A stretch of 8,011 bases of DNA. Origin: Methanomassiliicoccaceae archaeon (GTDB lineage: Archaea > Thermoplasmatota > Thermoplasmata > Methanomassiliicoccales > Methanomethylophilaceae). The stretch spans positions 1 through 8,011 of the forward strand of contig JAIRTZ010000021.1 in NCBI GenBank assembly GCA_031254685.1, written 5' to 3'. Shown here in pieces: positions 1-6,655 of this stretch. Numbering within the stretch: the first letter of the stretch is position 1; each line of letters starts with the position of its first letter. The position numbers and the translations under genes were made by a program. The notes below the pieces were generated by a model that saw nothing but the letters and a program-made list of their open reading frames with translations, was not told the origin of the DNA and made no database searches.

Positions 1-1140
1 CACATGGTGAGCGACATGATGCCGCTCCTCACAGAGTTCTACGCATACACGAATGCGCAGATCACCATCTATGCCGAAACGAGTCCCCCTGACATCGACT
101 TCAGTTCCGTCGATGTAATAATCTCGGTCAACACCCCGCATTCCGGATACGCCAGCAAACGGCTGTCGCAGTCGATGTACGCGTATTTCCCGGCGGACCT
201 GACGGGCATGCCCGCGCTGTTCGTCGACTGGCTCCCGGGCATCGGCAGCAATATCAACGTGACGGTATCGCAGGACATCGAACATATAGTGGGATCGTTC
301 CTTGCGGACTTTGAGCTCATATACGGGTCAGAAGTGCGGATCTCATCCTCCGCGTCGCCGTCGTTCGCGGACGGCATCGATATGATAATGACATCCGACC
401 CGGCGGAGGCGGACGCACTGGCAGTGGGCGGCATCGTGAAAAAGGTGTACATGACCCAGGACGGGACGCTGATCTACATGCTCCTCAGAGGCGACGCACT
501 GGATGTGTCGGACCCGCTGACGGGATGGATGTCAGACAACGGGCCGGAGCTACGCCTGACGATCTTCGAACCGATGTTCGGCAATATGACGGAACTCCTG
601 GCAGAGTTCTCCGCATACGCGAACGTGACGGTAACGACCGTCAGGAGCGCAAGCCCGCCCGCGCTGGACTTCAGGGACACGGATGTTATAATATCGGTCA
701 ACACGCCGCATTCCGGATTCGCCAGCAAACGGCTGACATCGTCGATGTACGCGTATTTCCCGACGGACCTGACGGGGATGCCCGCGCTGTTCGCCGACTG
801 GCTCCCGGACCTCGGCAGCAGCATCAACGTGACGGTGTCGCCGGACATCGAGGATGCGATGGGAATGCTCATCACGGAATTCACCGGCCTGACAGGCACC
901 GGTGTGCAGATCCGGTCGCCGGCGGTCATGTCGTTCGCGGACGGCGCCGACATCATCGTATCGCGCGAACCGGTCCCTCCCGGCACCCTTATCGGCGGAA
1001 CGGGATCCGTTGCGAACATCGTCGAGCGCATGTACCTGATGCCGGACGGGCTGACGGCGGTGCACGTATACTGCACCAACGATTCGTACGCGACAGCGGA
1101 CCCGCTGATCGCATGGATGTTCGGCAACGTGTTCGAGGTG
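1..1140 (+). repeat. Two tandem copies of a 570-bp (190-codon) unit inside the modular gene
   Basis: Unit 1 (about 1-570) and unit 2 (from about 571) align at a constant offset of 570 bp. Matching points are GCATAC with its flanks at 40-55 and 610-625, the core 121-270 against 691-840 (15 mismatches in 150 bases by hand count), and an identical 15-base match at 361-375 and 931-945. Past that point the copies diverge, and unit 2 carries about six extra codons in its B module. The duplication covers one A plus one B module. It may continue upstream, because the window opens inside a copy. Confidence 0.85.
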
Positions 1141-1425
1141 AAGATAACGATCGCATCCAACAGGGTGCTGGAGATGGAGTACGCGTTCGATCTGTTCAGA
1201 GGATATGCGAACGTATTGTTCACGATCACGCCGTACAGCGGCAACATACCCGTGGTGTTCGACGGCGATGTCGATATATTCATAACGGGCCCGGGCACAG
1301 ACTCGGCATACAACATGATCGCGATGGACATACCCGGCGGCGGACCGCCGATCATTGTCCATTATGACGACCCGCAGGGGATGGCCATGATATTCATCGA
1401 GTGGCTCCGCGCGCAGGCGGCGTAA
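1..1425 (+). CDS. Modular repeat protein of unknown function, 5' end outside the window (partial)
   Basis: I do not recognise this protein. The frame is open to the window edge, and the first module lacks the opening beta strand its copies have, so the true start lies upstream. Counting from the ATG at position 4 (473 residues visible), there are about five modules: residues 1-81, 83-179, 182-272, 273-375 and 376-471, ordered A-B-A-B-A'. Each runs: a strand (for example INVTVS), a long helix ending in an EF- or LF-containing turn, a second strand, an acidic D-I/V-I-I/F-x-hydrophobic strand, a linker, and a closing helix ending in W-L or W-M (DWL 75-77, GWM 174-176, DWL 265-267, AWM 370-372, EWL 466-468). 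The only cysteine is 357. The opening and closing segments loosely recall those of PstS, encoded 54 bp downstream, but the PstS phosphate motifs (AGSTT, SGTRD) are absent. It is probably exported and may bind a ligand or form part of the cell surface; this is inference, and no signal peptide is visible. Confidence 0.8.
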   Translation, partial: HMVSDMMPLLTEFYAYTNAQITIYAETSPPDIDFSSVDVIISVNTPHSGYASKRLSQSMYAYFPADLTGMPALFVDWLPGIGSNINVTVSQDIEHIVGSFLADFELIYGSEVRISSSASPSFADGIDMIMTSDPAEADALAVGGIVKKVYMTQDGTLIYMLLRGDALDVSDPLTGWMSDNGPELRLTIFEPMFGNMTELLAEFSAYANVTVTTVRSASPPALDFRDTDVIISVNTPHSGFASKRLTSSMYAYFPTDLTGMPALFADWLPDLGSSINVTVSPDIEDAMGMLITEFTGLTGTGVQIRSPAVMSFADGADIIVSREPVPPGTLIGGTGSVANIVERMYLMPDGLTAVHVYCTNDSYATADPLIAWMFGNVFEVKITIASNRVLEMEYAFDLFRGYANVLFTITPYSGNIPVVFDGDVDIFITGPGTDSAYNMIAMDIPGGGPPIIVHYDDPQGMAMIFIEWLRAQAA

Positions 1426-1437
1426 AATAATATAGGA
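1425..1437 (+). promoter_or_regulatory. Possible TATA box of the pst operon
   Basis: An A/T-only stretch ending in AATATAGG follows the stop of the modular gene. With archaeal spacing of about 25-27 bp, transcription would begin near 1456-1460, giving a leader of some 20-25 bases that carries the Shine-Dalgarno site at 1466. A second AT-rich stretch, TTTAAATTT at 1457-1465, lies too close to the GTG start to suit a leader that carries that site. Read-through from the upstream gene is equally possible, so the call is tentative. Confidence 0.35.
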
Positions 1438-1448
1438 AAGGAACCTAT
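1432..1448. promoter_or_regulatory. 17-bp inverted repeat before pstS, candidate operator
   Basis: ATAGG and CCTAT form perfect 5-bp arms around the 7-base spacer AAAGGAA. The element starts inside the proposed TATA box and ends before the proposed transcription start, a place where a bound repressor could block transcription. The arms are short, so chance cannot be excluded. No regulator gene is visible in the window. Confidence 0.3.
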
Positions 1449-1465
1449 GGGTATCGTTTAAATTT

Positions 1466-1474
1466 GGAGGAGGG
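1466..1474 (+). promoter_or_regulatory. Strong Shine-Dalgarno site of pstS
   Basis: GGAGGAGGG lies 5 bases before the GTG at 1480. It supports that GTG as the start rather than the in-frame ATG four codons later. Confidence 0.7.
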
Positions 1475-1479
1475 CCGTT

Positions 1480-2331
1480 GTGAAAACCTGGATGAAGATA
1501 TCTGCCGCCGTGATCATCACAGCAATGATATGCATTCCCGGGATGGCGACCGTGATGGGTTCCACGTCGTACACGCTCAACGTGGCCGGATCCACGACCG
1601 TCCAGCCCCTGATGATAGAGCTTCAGCACGGCTTCGAAAGGTTCGCGGACGTCGATATGAACGTCACCGGCGGAGGGTCCGGCGTGGGCATAAGCTCAAC
1701 GCTGAACGGCGTGGCGGACATCGGCATGCTGTCGCGCGACCTCAAGCCCGGCGAGGGGCAGGGGGTGCTCGTGGAGCACAGGATAGCGAAGGACGCCGTT
1801 GTCGTGATAGTCAACAAGGATGCCGGCCTGGGAGATGACCCGGGCCTGACGGTGAGGCAGCTGGCGGACATATACAGCGGCGCGATCACCAACTGGAGCG
1901 AGGTCGGCGGCAACGACAGGACGATCGCCGTCACCGCAAGGGAGGAAAATTCCGGAACGAGGGATTGCTTCGAGGCGGCCCTGAAAAAAGAGGACCCGAG
2001 CTTCAAGACGAAGGACAACGTCAACTCGGTGAACTCCACCGGTGCCGTCCTTCAGATAATCGGCAGCACCCCGGGATCGATCGGCTACGTGAACATGAAC
2101 ATTTCTCTTGATTCGTATCCCGACATATATCCGATAAGCGTCAACGGCAAGAAGGCGACGCCGGAGACGGTATTGGACGAGGATGACCCATACGCCATAT
2201 CGAGGAACCTGATCCTCGTCACGAACGGGGAATCGACCGGCATGGTCGATTTCTTCATCAACTGGATACTGAGCGACAGAGGGCAGGCCATAGTCGAGGA
2301 ATCCGGTTTCGTAAGGATAGACGGGCGGTGA
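1480..2331 (+). CDS. pstS: Phosphate ABC transporter, phosphate-binding protein PstS
   Basis: Extracytoplasmic phosphate receptor of the high-affinity PstSCAB importer. The 283-residue product starts at GTG with a strong upstream Shine-Dalgarno site. Residues 1-28 form an export signal: Lys-containing N-terminus, then a hydrophobic stretch of about 7-26. No clear lipobox is seen around Cys18, so it may stay attached through an uncleaved signal. Family motifs follow in order: AGSTT (36-40) and GGGSG (64-68), both at the phosphate site; SRDL (85-88); LADIYSG with ITNW (128-139), typical of the family; ENSGTRDCF (156-164), the second phosphate-contact loop; GSIGY (199-203); and the C-terminal helix with NWILSDRGQ (261-269). 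Length is normal for a compact PstS. It is the first gene of pstS-pstCA-pstB-phoU, and its TGA stop is embedded in the ribosome-binding site of the next gene. The call is secure. Confidence 0.97.
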   Translation: MKTWMKISAAVIITAMICIPGMATVMGSTSYTLNVAGSTTVQPLMIELQHGFERFADVDMNVTGGGSGVGISSTLNGVADIGMLSRDLKPGEGQGVLVEHRIAKDAVVVIVNKDAGLGDDPGLTVRQLADIYSGAITNWSEVGGNDRTIAVTAREENSGTRDCFEAALKKEDPSFKTKDNVNSVNSTGAVLQIIGSTPGSIGYVNMNISLDSYPDIYPISVNGKKATPETVLDEDDPYAISRNLILVTNGESTGMVDFFINWILSDRGQAIVEESGFVRIDGR

Positions 2332-2332
2332 G

Positions 2333-4531
2333 ATGATGAGCGACGGCGGCAGCATAAAGAAGGTGAAGAAGTTCCATCACGATACGGTGATGAAGTACAT
2401 CCTCATGGCGGTCGCCTCCGTCACCGTGCTGATAATATTCTTCATCATCCTGTTCATTCTGGGCAACGGCATAGGGGCCGTCAAAGAGGTCGGCATATGG
2501 AATTTCCTGACGGGATTCACATGGAAGCCCAGCATCGGTTCCTACGGCGCCATGCCGCTGATAACCGGAACGATACTCGTGACGGTCGGTGCGATACTGA
2601 TCGCGCTGCCGCTCGGCCTCGGGTCCGCGATATTCATCTCCGAGATAGCGCCGAAGAGGATCAGGAACATCCTCAAGCCGGTGTGCGAGATATTCGCGGG
2701 GATACCGTCGGTGGTCTACGGTTTCTTCGGTCTGATCGTGCTTGTGCCGCTCCTCAGGAACCTGTTCCCCGATCATCTGCTGTTCGGGACTTCATGGCTT
2801 GCCGGTTCGATAATATTGGGCATCATGGCGTTACCGACGATAGTCTCGGTATCCGAGGACGCGATGCGGGCGGTCCCGAAGTCATACCGCGAGGCGTCCA
2901 TGGCGATGGGCGCCACAAGGTGGGAGACCACCCGCAAGGTCGTCGTCCCCGCTGCGATATCCGGTATCGCGGCGGCGACGATACTGGGCATCGGGCGCGC
3001 GATCGGCGAGACGATGGCCGTCATGATGGTAACGGGGAATTCGGCGATCATACCCGCGCCCCTGTGGAACTTCTTCGAGATGCTCAGAACGATCACGGCG
3101 ACGCTGGCATTGGAGATGCCCGACGTGGTCTCCGGGAGCACCCACTATTCGGCGCTGTTCCTTCTGGCGCTTGTCCTCATGTTAATGGTGCTGGCGATAA
3201 ACTTCATCGCAAAAATGATAATCAAGAGGTCCAAGAGAAAGTTCGGCGACCCGACGGTCCCCGCGACATCGTCGAAGAAGATGCGCGCGATCGCGTCCGC
3301 GGTGAAGAACACGCCGAGGACGATATGGGGGCTGATGCTGATATCCGTGTTCATGATGACGTTCATCCTGTCCGCAGTTATCCAGTCGGACATGCTGGTG
3401 TCGTTCATCTGCGGGATAATCGTGGCTGAACTGTTCCTGATATTCACGATAGGCATCCTCCTGGTGCCTACGGGGGACGAAAGGATACCGGGAAAGCTGC
3501 AGGACACCTCCAAACGCAGTTATATGATATCCCGCTACTCGTCAAAGCTGATCAGGTCGGCGGTACTCACCGGGGCGTTCGTGTTCGTATGGATGATGGC
3601 GTCCCTTTTCGCGGACACGTTCGTCTCAGTGCTGACGGCGTTCGTATTCCTCGCGGCGATGATCGCCGTGATCCCGCTGGCGAAGAGGCTCGGATCAGGG
3701 ATAAGGGAGAAGATAGCGCACATCTCGCTGACGGGCGTGGTCGCCGTCGTCGTTCTCGTACTCATCGTATTGATAGTGGACATCGTCTCGAAGGGACTGC
3801 CGGCGCTGTCGTTCGATTTCATCTTCGGCTACCCGACGGACGGCGGGCTCGGAGGAGGGATATTCCCGGCGATCGTCGGGACGATACAGCTTGTGGTGGG
3901 AACGATGATGATCGCGTTCCCGCTCGGGATCGTGTCCGGGATATATTTGGCGGAATACGCGAAGAACACCCGTTCCACGAAGATAATACGCGAGGCGATC
4001 GACATCCTCAACGGGACGCCGTCCGTCGTCTTCGGACTTTTCGGCATGGCGGCGCTTGTGATATTCCTGGGCGTCGGCTACGCCTTGATCGCAGGGTGCA
4101 TCACGCTTGCTGTGATGGTGCTCCCCGTGATAATAAGAACAACGGAGGAGGCTGTGCTCGCGGTCCCGAAGGAACTCAGGGAGGCGTCGCTCGCGCTCGG
4201 CGCAAGCAAATGGGAGACGACGATGAAGGTCGTCGTACCGGCGGCGTTCGGAGGCGTGGTCACCGGATTGATATTAAGCCTCGGCCGCGCCGCCGGAGAA
4301 ACGGCACCGATCCTGTTCACGGCGGTGGTGGTGTTCCGCTCCTCGATATCGTTCTCCCTCGCGGACCCGGTGATGGCGCTCCCGTACCATCTGTACTTCC
4401 TGGCGTCGGAAGTCCCGGGGTCGACGACGATGCAGTACGGCACCGCGCTGGTGCTGCTGCTGCTCGTATTATTCATGTTCGCAATGGCGTCAGTGGTCAG
4501 ATACAAGTACAATAAAAACATAAAATGGTGA
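2333..4531 (+). CDS. pstCA: Fused phosphate ABC transporter permease PstC-PstA
   Basis: Membrane channel of the phosphate importer, with both permease subunits in one 732-residue chain. Residues 1-305 are PstC-like, with about six membrane helices and the EAA loop (from E187: EASMAMGATRWETT, then KVVVPAA), which docks onto PstB. Residues 464-732 are PstA-like, with GTPSVVFGLFG (561-571) and a second EAA loop (from E617: EASLALGASKWETT, then KVVVPAA). Between them, residues 306-463 carry about four more hydrophobic segments (roughly 330-350, 354-379, 405-427 and 429-450) that belong to neither core. They may be an extended PstA N-terminus, as I recall for some archaeal PstA proteins. There is no stop or clear ribosome-binding site at the junction, so a real fusion is likely. 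Two ATGs adjoin (2333 and 2336); the second gives the same GGTGA-to-ATG spacing of four bases as pstB and phoU and may be the true start. Residue numbers count from 2333. Confidence 0.94.
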   Translation: MMSDGGSIKKVKKFHHDTVMKYILMAVASVTVLIIFFIILFILGNGIGAVKEVGIWNFLTGFTWKPSIGSYGAMPLITGTILVTVGAILIALPLGLGSAIFISEIAPKRIRNILKPVCEIFAGIPSVVYGFFGLIVLVPLLRNLFPDHLLFGTSWLAGSIILGIMALPTIVSVSEDAMRAVPKSYREASMAMGATRWETTRKVVVPAAISGIAAATILGIGRAIGETMAVMMVTGNSAIIPAPLWNFFEMLRTITATLALEMPDVVSGSTHYSALFLLALVLMLMVLAINFIAKMIIKRSKRKFGDPTVPATSSKKMRAIASAVKNTPRTIWGLMLISVFMMTFILSAVIQSDMLVSFICGIIVAELFLIFTIGILLVPTGDERIPGKLQDTSKRSYMISRYSSKLIRSAVLTGAFVFVWMMASLFADTFVSVLTAFVFLAAMIAVIPLAKRLGSGIREKIAHISLTGVVAVVVLVLIVLIVDIVSKGLPALSFDFIFGYPTDGGLGGGIFPAIVGTIQLVVGTMMIAFPLGIVSGIYLAEYAKNTRSTKIIREAIDILNGTPSVVFGLFGMAALVIFLGVGYALIAGCITLAVMVLPVIIRTTEEAVLAVPKELREASLALGASKWETTMKVVVPAAFGGVVTGLILSLGRAAGETAPILFTAVVVFRSSISFSLADPVMALPYHLYFLASEVPGSTTMQYGTALVLLLLVLFMFAMASVVRYKYNKNIKW

Positions 4532-4535
4532 TTAA

Positions 4536-5297
4536 ATGATAGATACGAACGTAATGGACATCGATAAATTCAATCTCTGGTACGGCGAGAAGCAGGCTCT
4601 GATAGAGGTGTCCATGAACGTGCGGAAGAACAAGGTCACGGCGCTGATCGGGCCGTCCGGCTGCGGGAAGTCCACGCTGATAAGGTGCATGAACAGGATG
4701 AACGACCTTGTCGACGGATGCAGGGTCGAGGGAAGGATGTCGTTCAACGGTCAGGACATATATGACAAGAGCACCGACGTGATGCTCCTCAGGAAGAAGA
4801 TTGGCATGATATTCCAGAAACCGAACCCGTTCCCGATGTCAGTGCGCGATAATATCACATACGGCCCGAAGATCCACGGGGTCACGAAGCCGGACGAGCT
4901 TGACGAGATCGTGGAGCGCTCGCTGAGGCAGGCGGCGCTGTGGGACGAGGTGCACGACCGTCTGGAACATTCCGCGCTGTCGCTGTCGGGCGGGCAGCAG
5001 CAGAGGCTGTGCATTGCGAGGACGCTGTCGATAAACCCGGAGGTCATACTGATGGACGAGCCGACATCTGCGCTGGACCCGATAGCGACGTCCAAGATAG
5101 AGGACCTCGCCGGCGAGCTGCAGAAGGATTATACCGTTGTCATCGTTACGCATAACATGCAGCAGGCCGCGCGTATAAGCGACTATACGGGGTTCATGTA
5201 CATAGGAAGGATGATCGAGTTCGACCGCACCGACAAGGTGTTCAGCAAACCGTCGGACGAGCTCACTGAGCGATATATAACGGGAAGGTTCGGGTGA
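4536..5297 (+). CDS. pstB: Phosphate ABC transporter ATP-binding protein PstB
   Basis: Cytoplasmic ATPase that drives phosphate import through the fused permease. At 253 residues it is a full-length PstB with every ABC motif intact: Walker A GPSGCGKST (39-47), Q-loop glutamine in FQKPNPFP (Q94), signature LSGGQQQR (150-157), Walker B VILMDEP (170-176), D-loop SALD (178-181) and H-loop His206 in VTHNMQQA. FQKPNPFP and the C-terminal YITGRFG are hallmarks of PstB as against other ABC ATPases. The gene starts 4 bases after the pstCA stop, whose TGA lies inside the GGTGA ribosome-binding site at 4527-4531. A later in-frame ATG at 4554 lacks such a site. It is a single protein and must serve both EAA loops of PstCA as a dimer. 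Confidence 0.97.
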   Translation: MIDTNVMDIDKFNLWYGEKQALIEVSMNVRKNKVTALIGPSGCGKSTLIRCMNRMNDLVDGCRVEGRMSFNGQDIYDKSTDVMLLRKKIGMIFQKPNPFPMSVRDNITYGPKIHGVTKPDELDEIVERSLRQAALWDEVHDRLEHSALSLSGGQQQRLCIARTLSINPEVILMDEPTSALDPIATSKIEDLAGELQKDYTVVIVTHNMQQAARISDYTGFMYIGRMIEFDRTDKVFSKPSDELTERYITGRFG

Positions 5298-5301
5298 TGG
5301 A

Positions 5302-5967
5302 ATGAAGAAACTGTCCGCAGACATCAAGGAAATGACCAACTCAATAACCGAGATGGGAGAGCTTGTAGCGGAGGTGCTGGAGAAATCCGTCAACTCGCTC
5401 GTTAACTCGGACGTCGGCATGGCCGAGGAAGTGATACGGAAATACGATCACATAGCGTTCCTGGAGACGCTGATAGAGGATGAGGCGCTCAGGATACTGA
5501 TACTGTATCAGCCGATGGCATCCGACATGCGTTTCACGGCCACGGCGCTGAAAATGGTAACGTACCTGGAACGCATAGGCAAGTACAGTAAGAACATCGC
5601 AAAGGCGGCGATATACCTGCGCGACAGACCGACGACGTACCGCATGATAGACGTGTACTCGATGTGCGACGTCGCCGTCGAGATGGTACGGGGCGTGGTC
5701 AGCGCGTTCGAGAACAGGAATACCGACAACCTTCAGAATTATATCGACATGGACGATAAACTGGACCATTACCGCGTCAGCGTGATCGAGGACAACGTGA
5801 AGCACATGAGGATCGACCCGACGTCGATAGAGGCATACACGTATTACATATCGATAGCGAAATATCTGGAGCGCGTGGGCGACAACGCGTGCAAGATCGC
5901 TGAAAAGGTGATATACATGGTATCGGGGAAGCGCATCGAGATAGACGGCGCCGTGCGCGGATTATGA
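5302..5967 (+). CDS. phoU: Phosphate uptake regulator PhoU
   Basis: PhoU-family protein, an all-helical cytoplasmic regulator that in characterised systems binds metal clusters and restrains Pst transport or Pho signalling. The 221 residues form two three-helix repeats, about 1-108 and 115-212. The E-x3-D metal motif is complete in the second repeat (E190-RVG-D194 in KYLERVGDNACKIAEKV). In the first repeat the matching place reads E90-RIG-K94, so the usual aspartate is a lysine. This could alter or remove one metal site. The gene starts 4 bases after pstB with GGTGA at 5293-5297 and closes the operon. Its last bases overlap the convergent DUF1638 gene by 6 bp, and a hairpin plus T-run begins at its stop codon. 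No histidine kinase or response regulator is visible nearby, so its signalling partner is unknown. Confidence 0.95.
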   Translation: MKKLSADIKEMTNSITEMGELVAEVLEKSVNSLVNSDVGMAEEVIRKYDHIAFLETLIEDEALRILILYQPMASDMRFTATALKMVTYLERIGKYSKNIAKAAIYLRDRPTTYRMIDVYSMCDVAVEMVRGVVSAFENRNTDNLQNYIDMDDKLDHYRVSVIEDNVKHMRIDPTSIEAYTYYISIAKYLERVGDNACKIAEKVIYMVSGKRIEIDGAVRGL

Positions 5968-6624
5968 TTGGCGTCCCGCCAATTCCTTTACCTTTTTTAT
6001 CATGTCAGCGAACGCTGTCAGTTCGCATTTCCGTTCATCGTGCCTCAGCTCGAGCATCTGCGCGAACTCTTTCGACTTTGCGACGTAATCGCAGTCCTCC
6101 GGCGTCGGCACGCCGGTGTCAATGTACAGACTGCGCTCATAGCCGTCGAAGAGCATCTTCGCGAAAACTAACGGATCAACGCCCTCCACGGAATCCAGAT
6201 GCATCTCCTTGATCATCCCTGCCATGCCCTCACGCGCCCATCCGGGCGACGAGAACCATGTGCCGGCGCATAGCTTCTTCTCCCTCGTATACTCCTTCGC
6301 GCCCAGCAGCACGCAGATGCAGTCGTCGCCGTCGAACATGACGGTGGGAACATCGACCGCGTCAGCGAACCCGCCCAGCGACTGGCATACCGCGTACCCG
6401 AGAAGAACGGCGTCGACCTTTCCCTTCAGCGCATTAACTTTTTCAATAAGCTTCGCGCGCATATCGTCGGGATACACATGAAGCGCGAACTCCACGTATT
6501 CTTTGTGCACAAAATCGGGGTCGTCCTTTATCAGATGCTCGAATTCCGGTTCCAGTATGTCGCAGGCGATGAGACCTATCCTCATGCCGTGTCTATCGGA
6601 GGCGGCATACAAATAGATTCTCAT
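5962..6624 (-). CDS. DUF1638 family protein
   Basis: Matches the DUF1638 family as I know it; function is not established. The family is common in methanogens, where members are often found near corrinoid methyltransferase genes, though none is visible here. Signature segments in the 220-residue product: IGLIACDILEPEFEHL (16-31), ALHVYPDDM (47-55), DAVLLGYAVCQSLGG (71-85), DGDDCICVLLGAKEY (98-112) and GTWFSSPGW (121-129). Cysteines 21, 80, 102 and 104 sit in conserved-looking blocks and could bind a metal or cofactor (inference). There is no signal peptide or membrane helix, so it is cytoplasmic. The start at 6624 has no Shine-Dalgarno site but lies 27 bp from a TATA box, fitting a leaderless message. 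The next Met (residue 14, at 6585) lies right before the conserved domain and is the alternative. It is divergent from the radical SAM gene and convergent with phoU. Confidence 0.85.
   Translation of the reverse strand: MRIYLYAASDRHGMRIGLIACDILEPEFEHLIKDDPDFVHKEYVEFALHVYPDDMRAKLIEKVNALKGKVDAVLLGYAVCQSLGGFADAVDVPTVMFDGDDCICVLLGAKEYTREKKLCAGTWFSSPGWAREGMAGMIKEMHLDSVEGVDPLVFAKMLFDGYERSLYIDTGVPTPEDCDYVAKSKEFAQMLELRHDERKCELTAFADMIKKVKELAGRQS
5967..5998 (+). terminator. Hairpin plus T-run terminator of the pst operon
   Basis: A perfect 7-bp stem (ATTGGCG at 5967-5973, CGCCAAT at 5977-5983) with a 3-base loop is followed by a T-rich stretch ending in six Ts at 5993-5998. The stem starts on the last base of the phoU stop codon. 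The whole element lies within the last codons of the convergent DUF1638 gene. There is no T-run on the other side of the stem, so it should act only on plus-strand transcripts. Archaeal termination depends mainly on the T-run, and the hairpin may be incidental. Confidence 0.6.
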
Positions 6625-6644
6625 AAAGCGAAGATACGAATCCC

Positions 6645-6652
6645 ATTTATAC
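6645..6652. promoter_or_regulatory. Shared bidirectional TATA box between the DUF1638 and radical SAM genes
   Basis: The plus strand reads ATTTATAC and the minus strand GTATAAAT, so the element can serve as a TATA box either way. On the minus strand its first T (6651) lies 27 bp before the DUF1638 ATG at 6624. On the plus strand its first T (6646) lies 28 bp before an in-frame ATG at 6674. Both fit leaderless transcripts, and neither gene has a clear Shine-Dalgarno site. No convincing BRE is seen on either side. Confidence 0.5.
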
Positions 6653-6655
6653 GGA

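Noticed and set aside
1..1140. Direct repeats as a CRISPR array or mobile element
   Set aside because: The repeats are in frame within one coding sequence, 190 codons apart, with no short uniform repeats and spacers, and no terminal inverted repeats or transposase.
1447..1461. Four-codon minimal frame ATG to TAA in the pstS leader region
   Set aside because: It is only M-G-I-V, lies at or before the likely transcript start and has no clear ribosome-binding site, so a leader peptide cannot be supported.
1457..1465. TTTAAATTT as TATA box for pstS
   Set aside because: It would place the transcript start at about 1483, past the GTG, and would exclude the strong Shine-Dalgarno site. It is more likely AT-rich leader.
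474..1629. Long antisense open frames (474-1355 and 550-1629, minus strand)
   Set aside because: They mirror the repeat gene and, for the longer one, part of pstS. Their products show no recognisable motif, the longer one is rich in Arg and His, and the plus frame has clear module repeats. They are by-products of GC-rich coding DNA.
2497..4515. Other-frame open stretches over pstCA (2497-3429 and 3589-4515, plus strand)
   Set aside because: Their Arg/Asp/Gly-rich translations are typical of shifted frames, and the PstC and PstA motifs lie in the main frame.
5968..6481. Small plus-strand frames over the DUF1638 gene (5964-6212, 5968-6171, 6209-6481)
   Set aside because: The minus-strand product carries all the DUF1638 signature segments. 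The plus-strand frames have no motif and lie in other frames of the same DNA.
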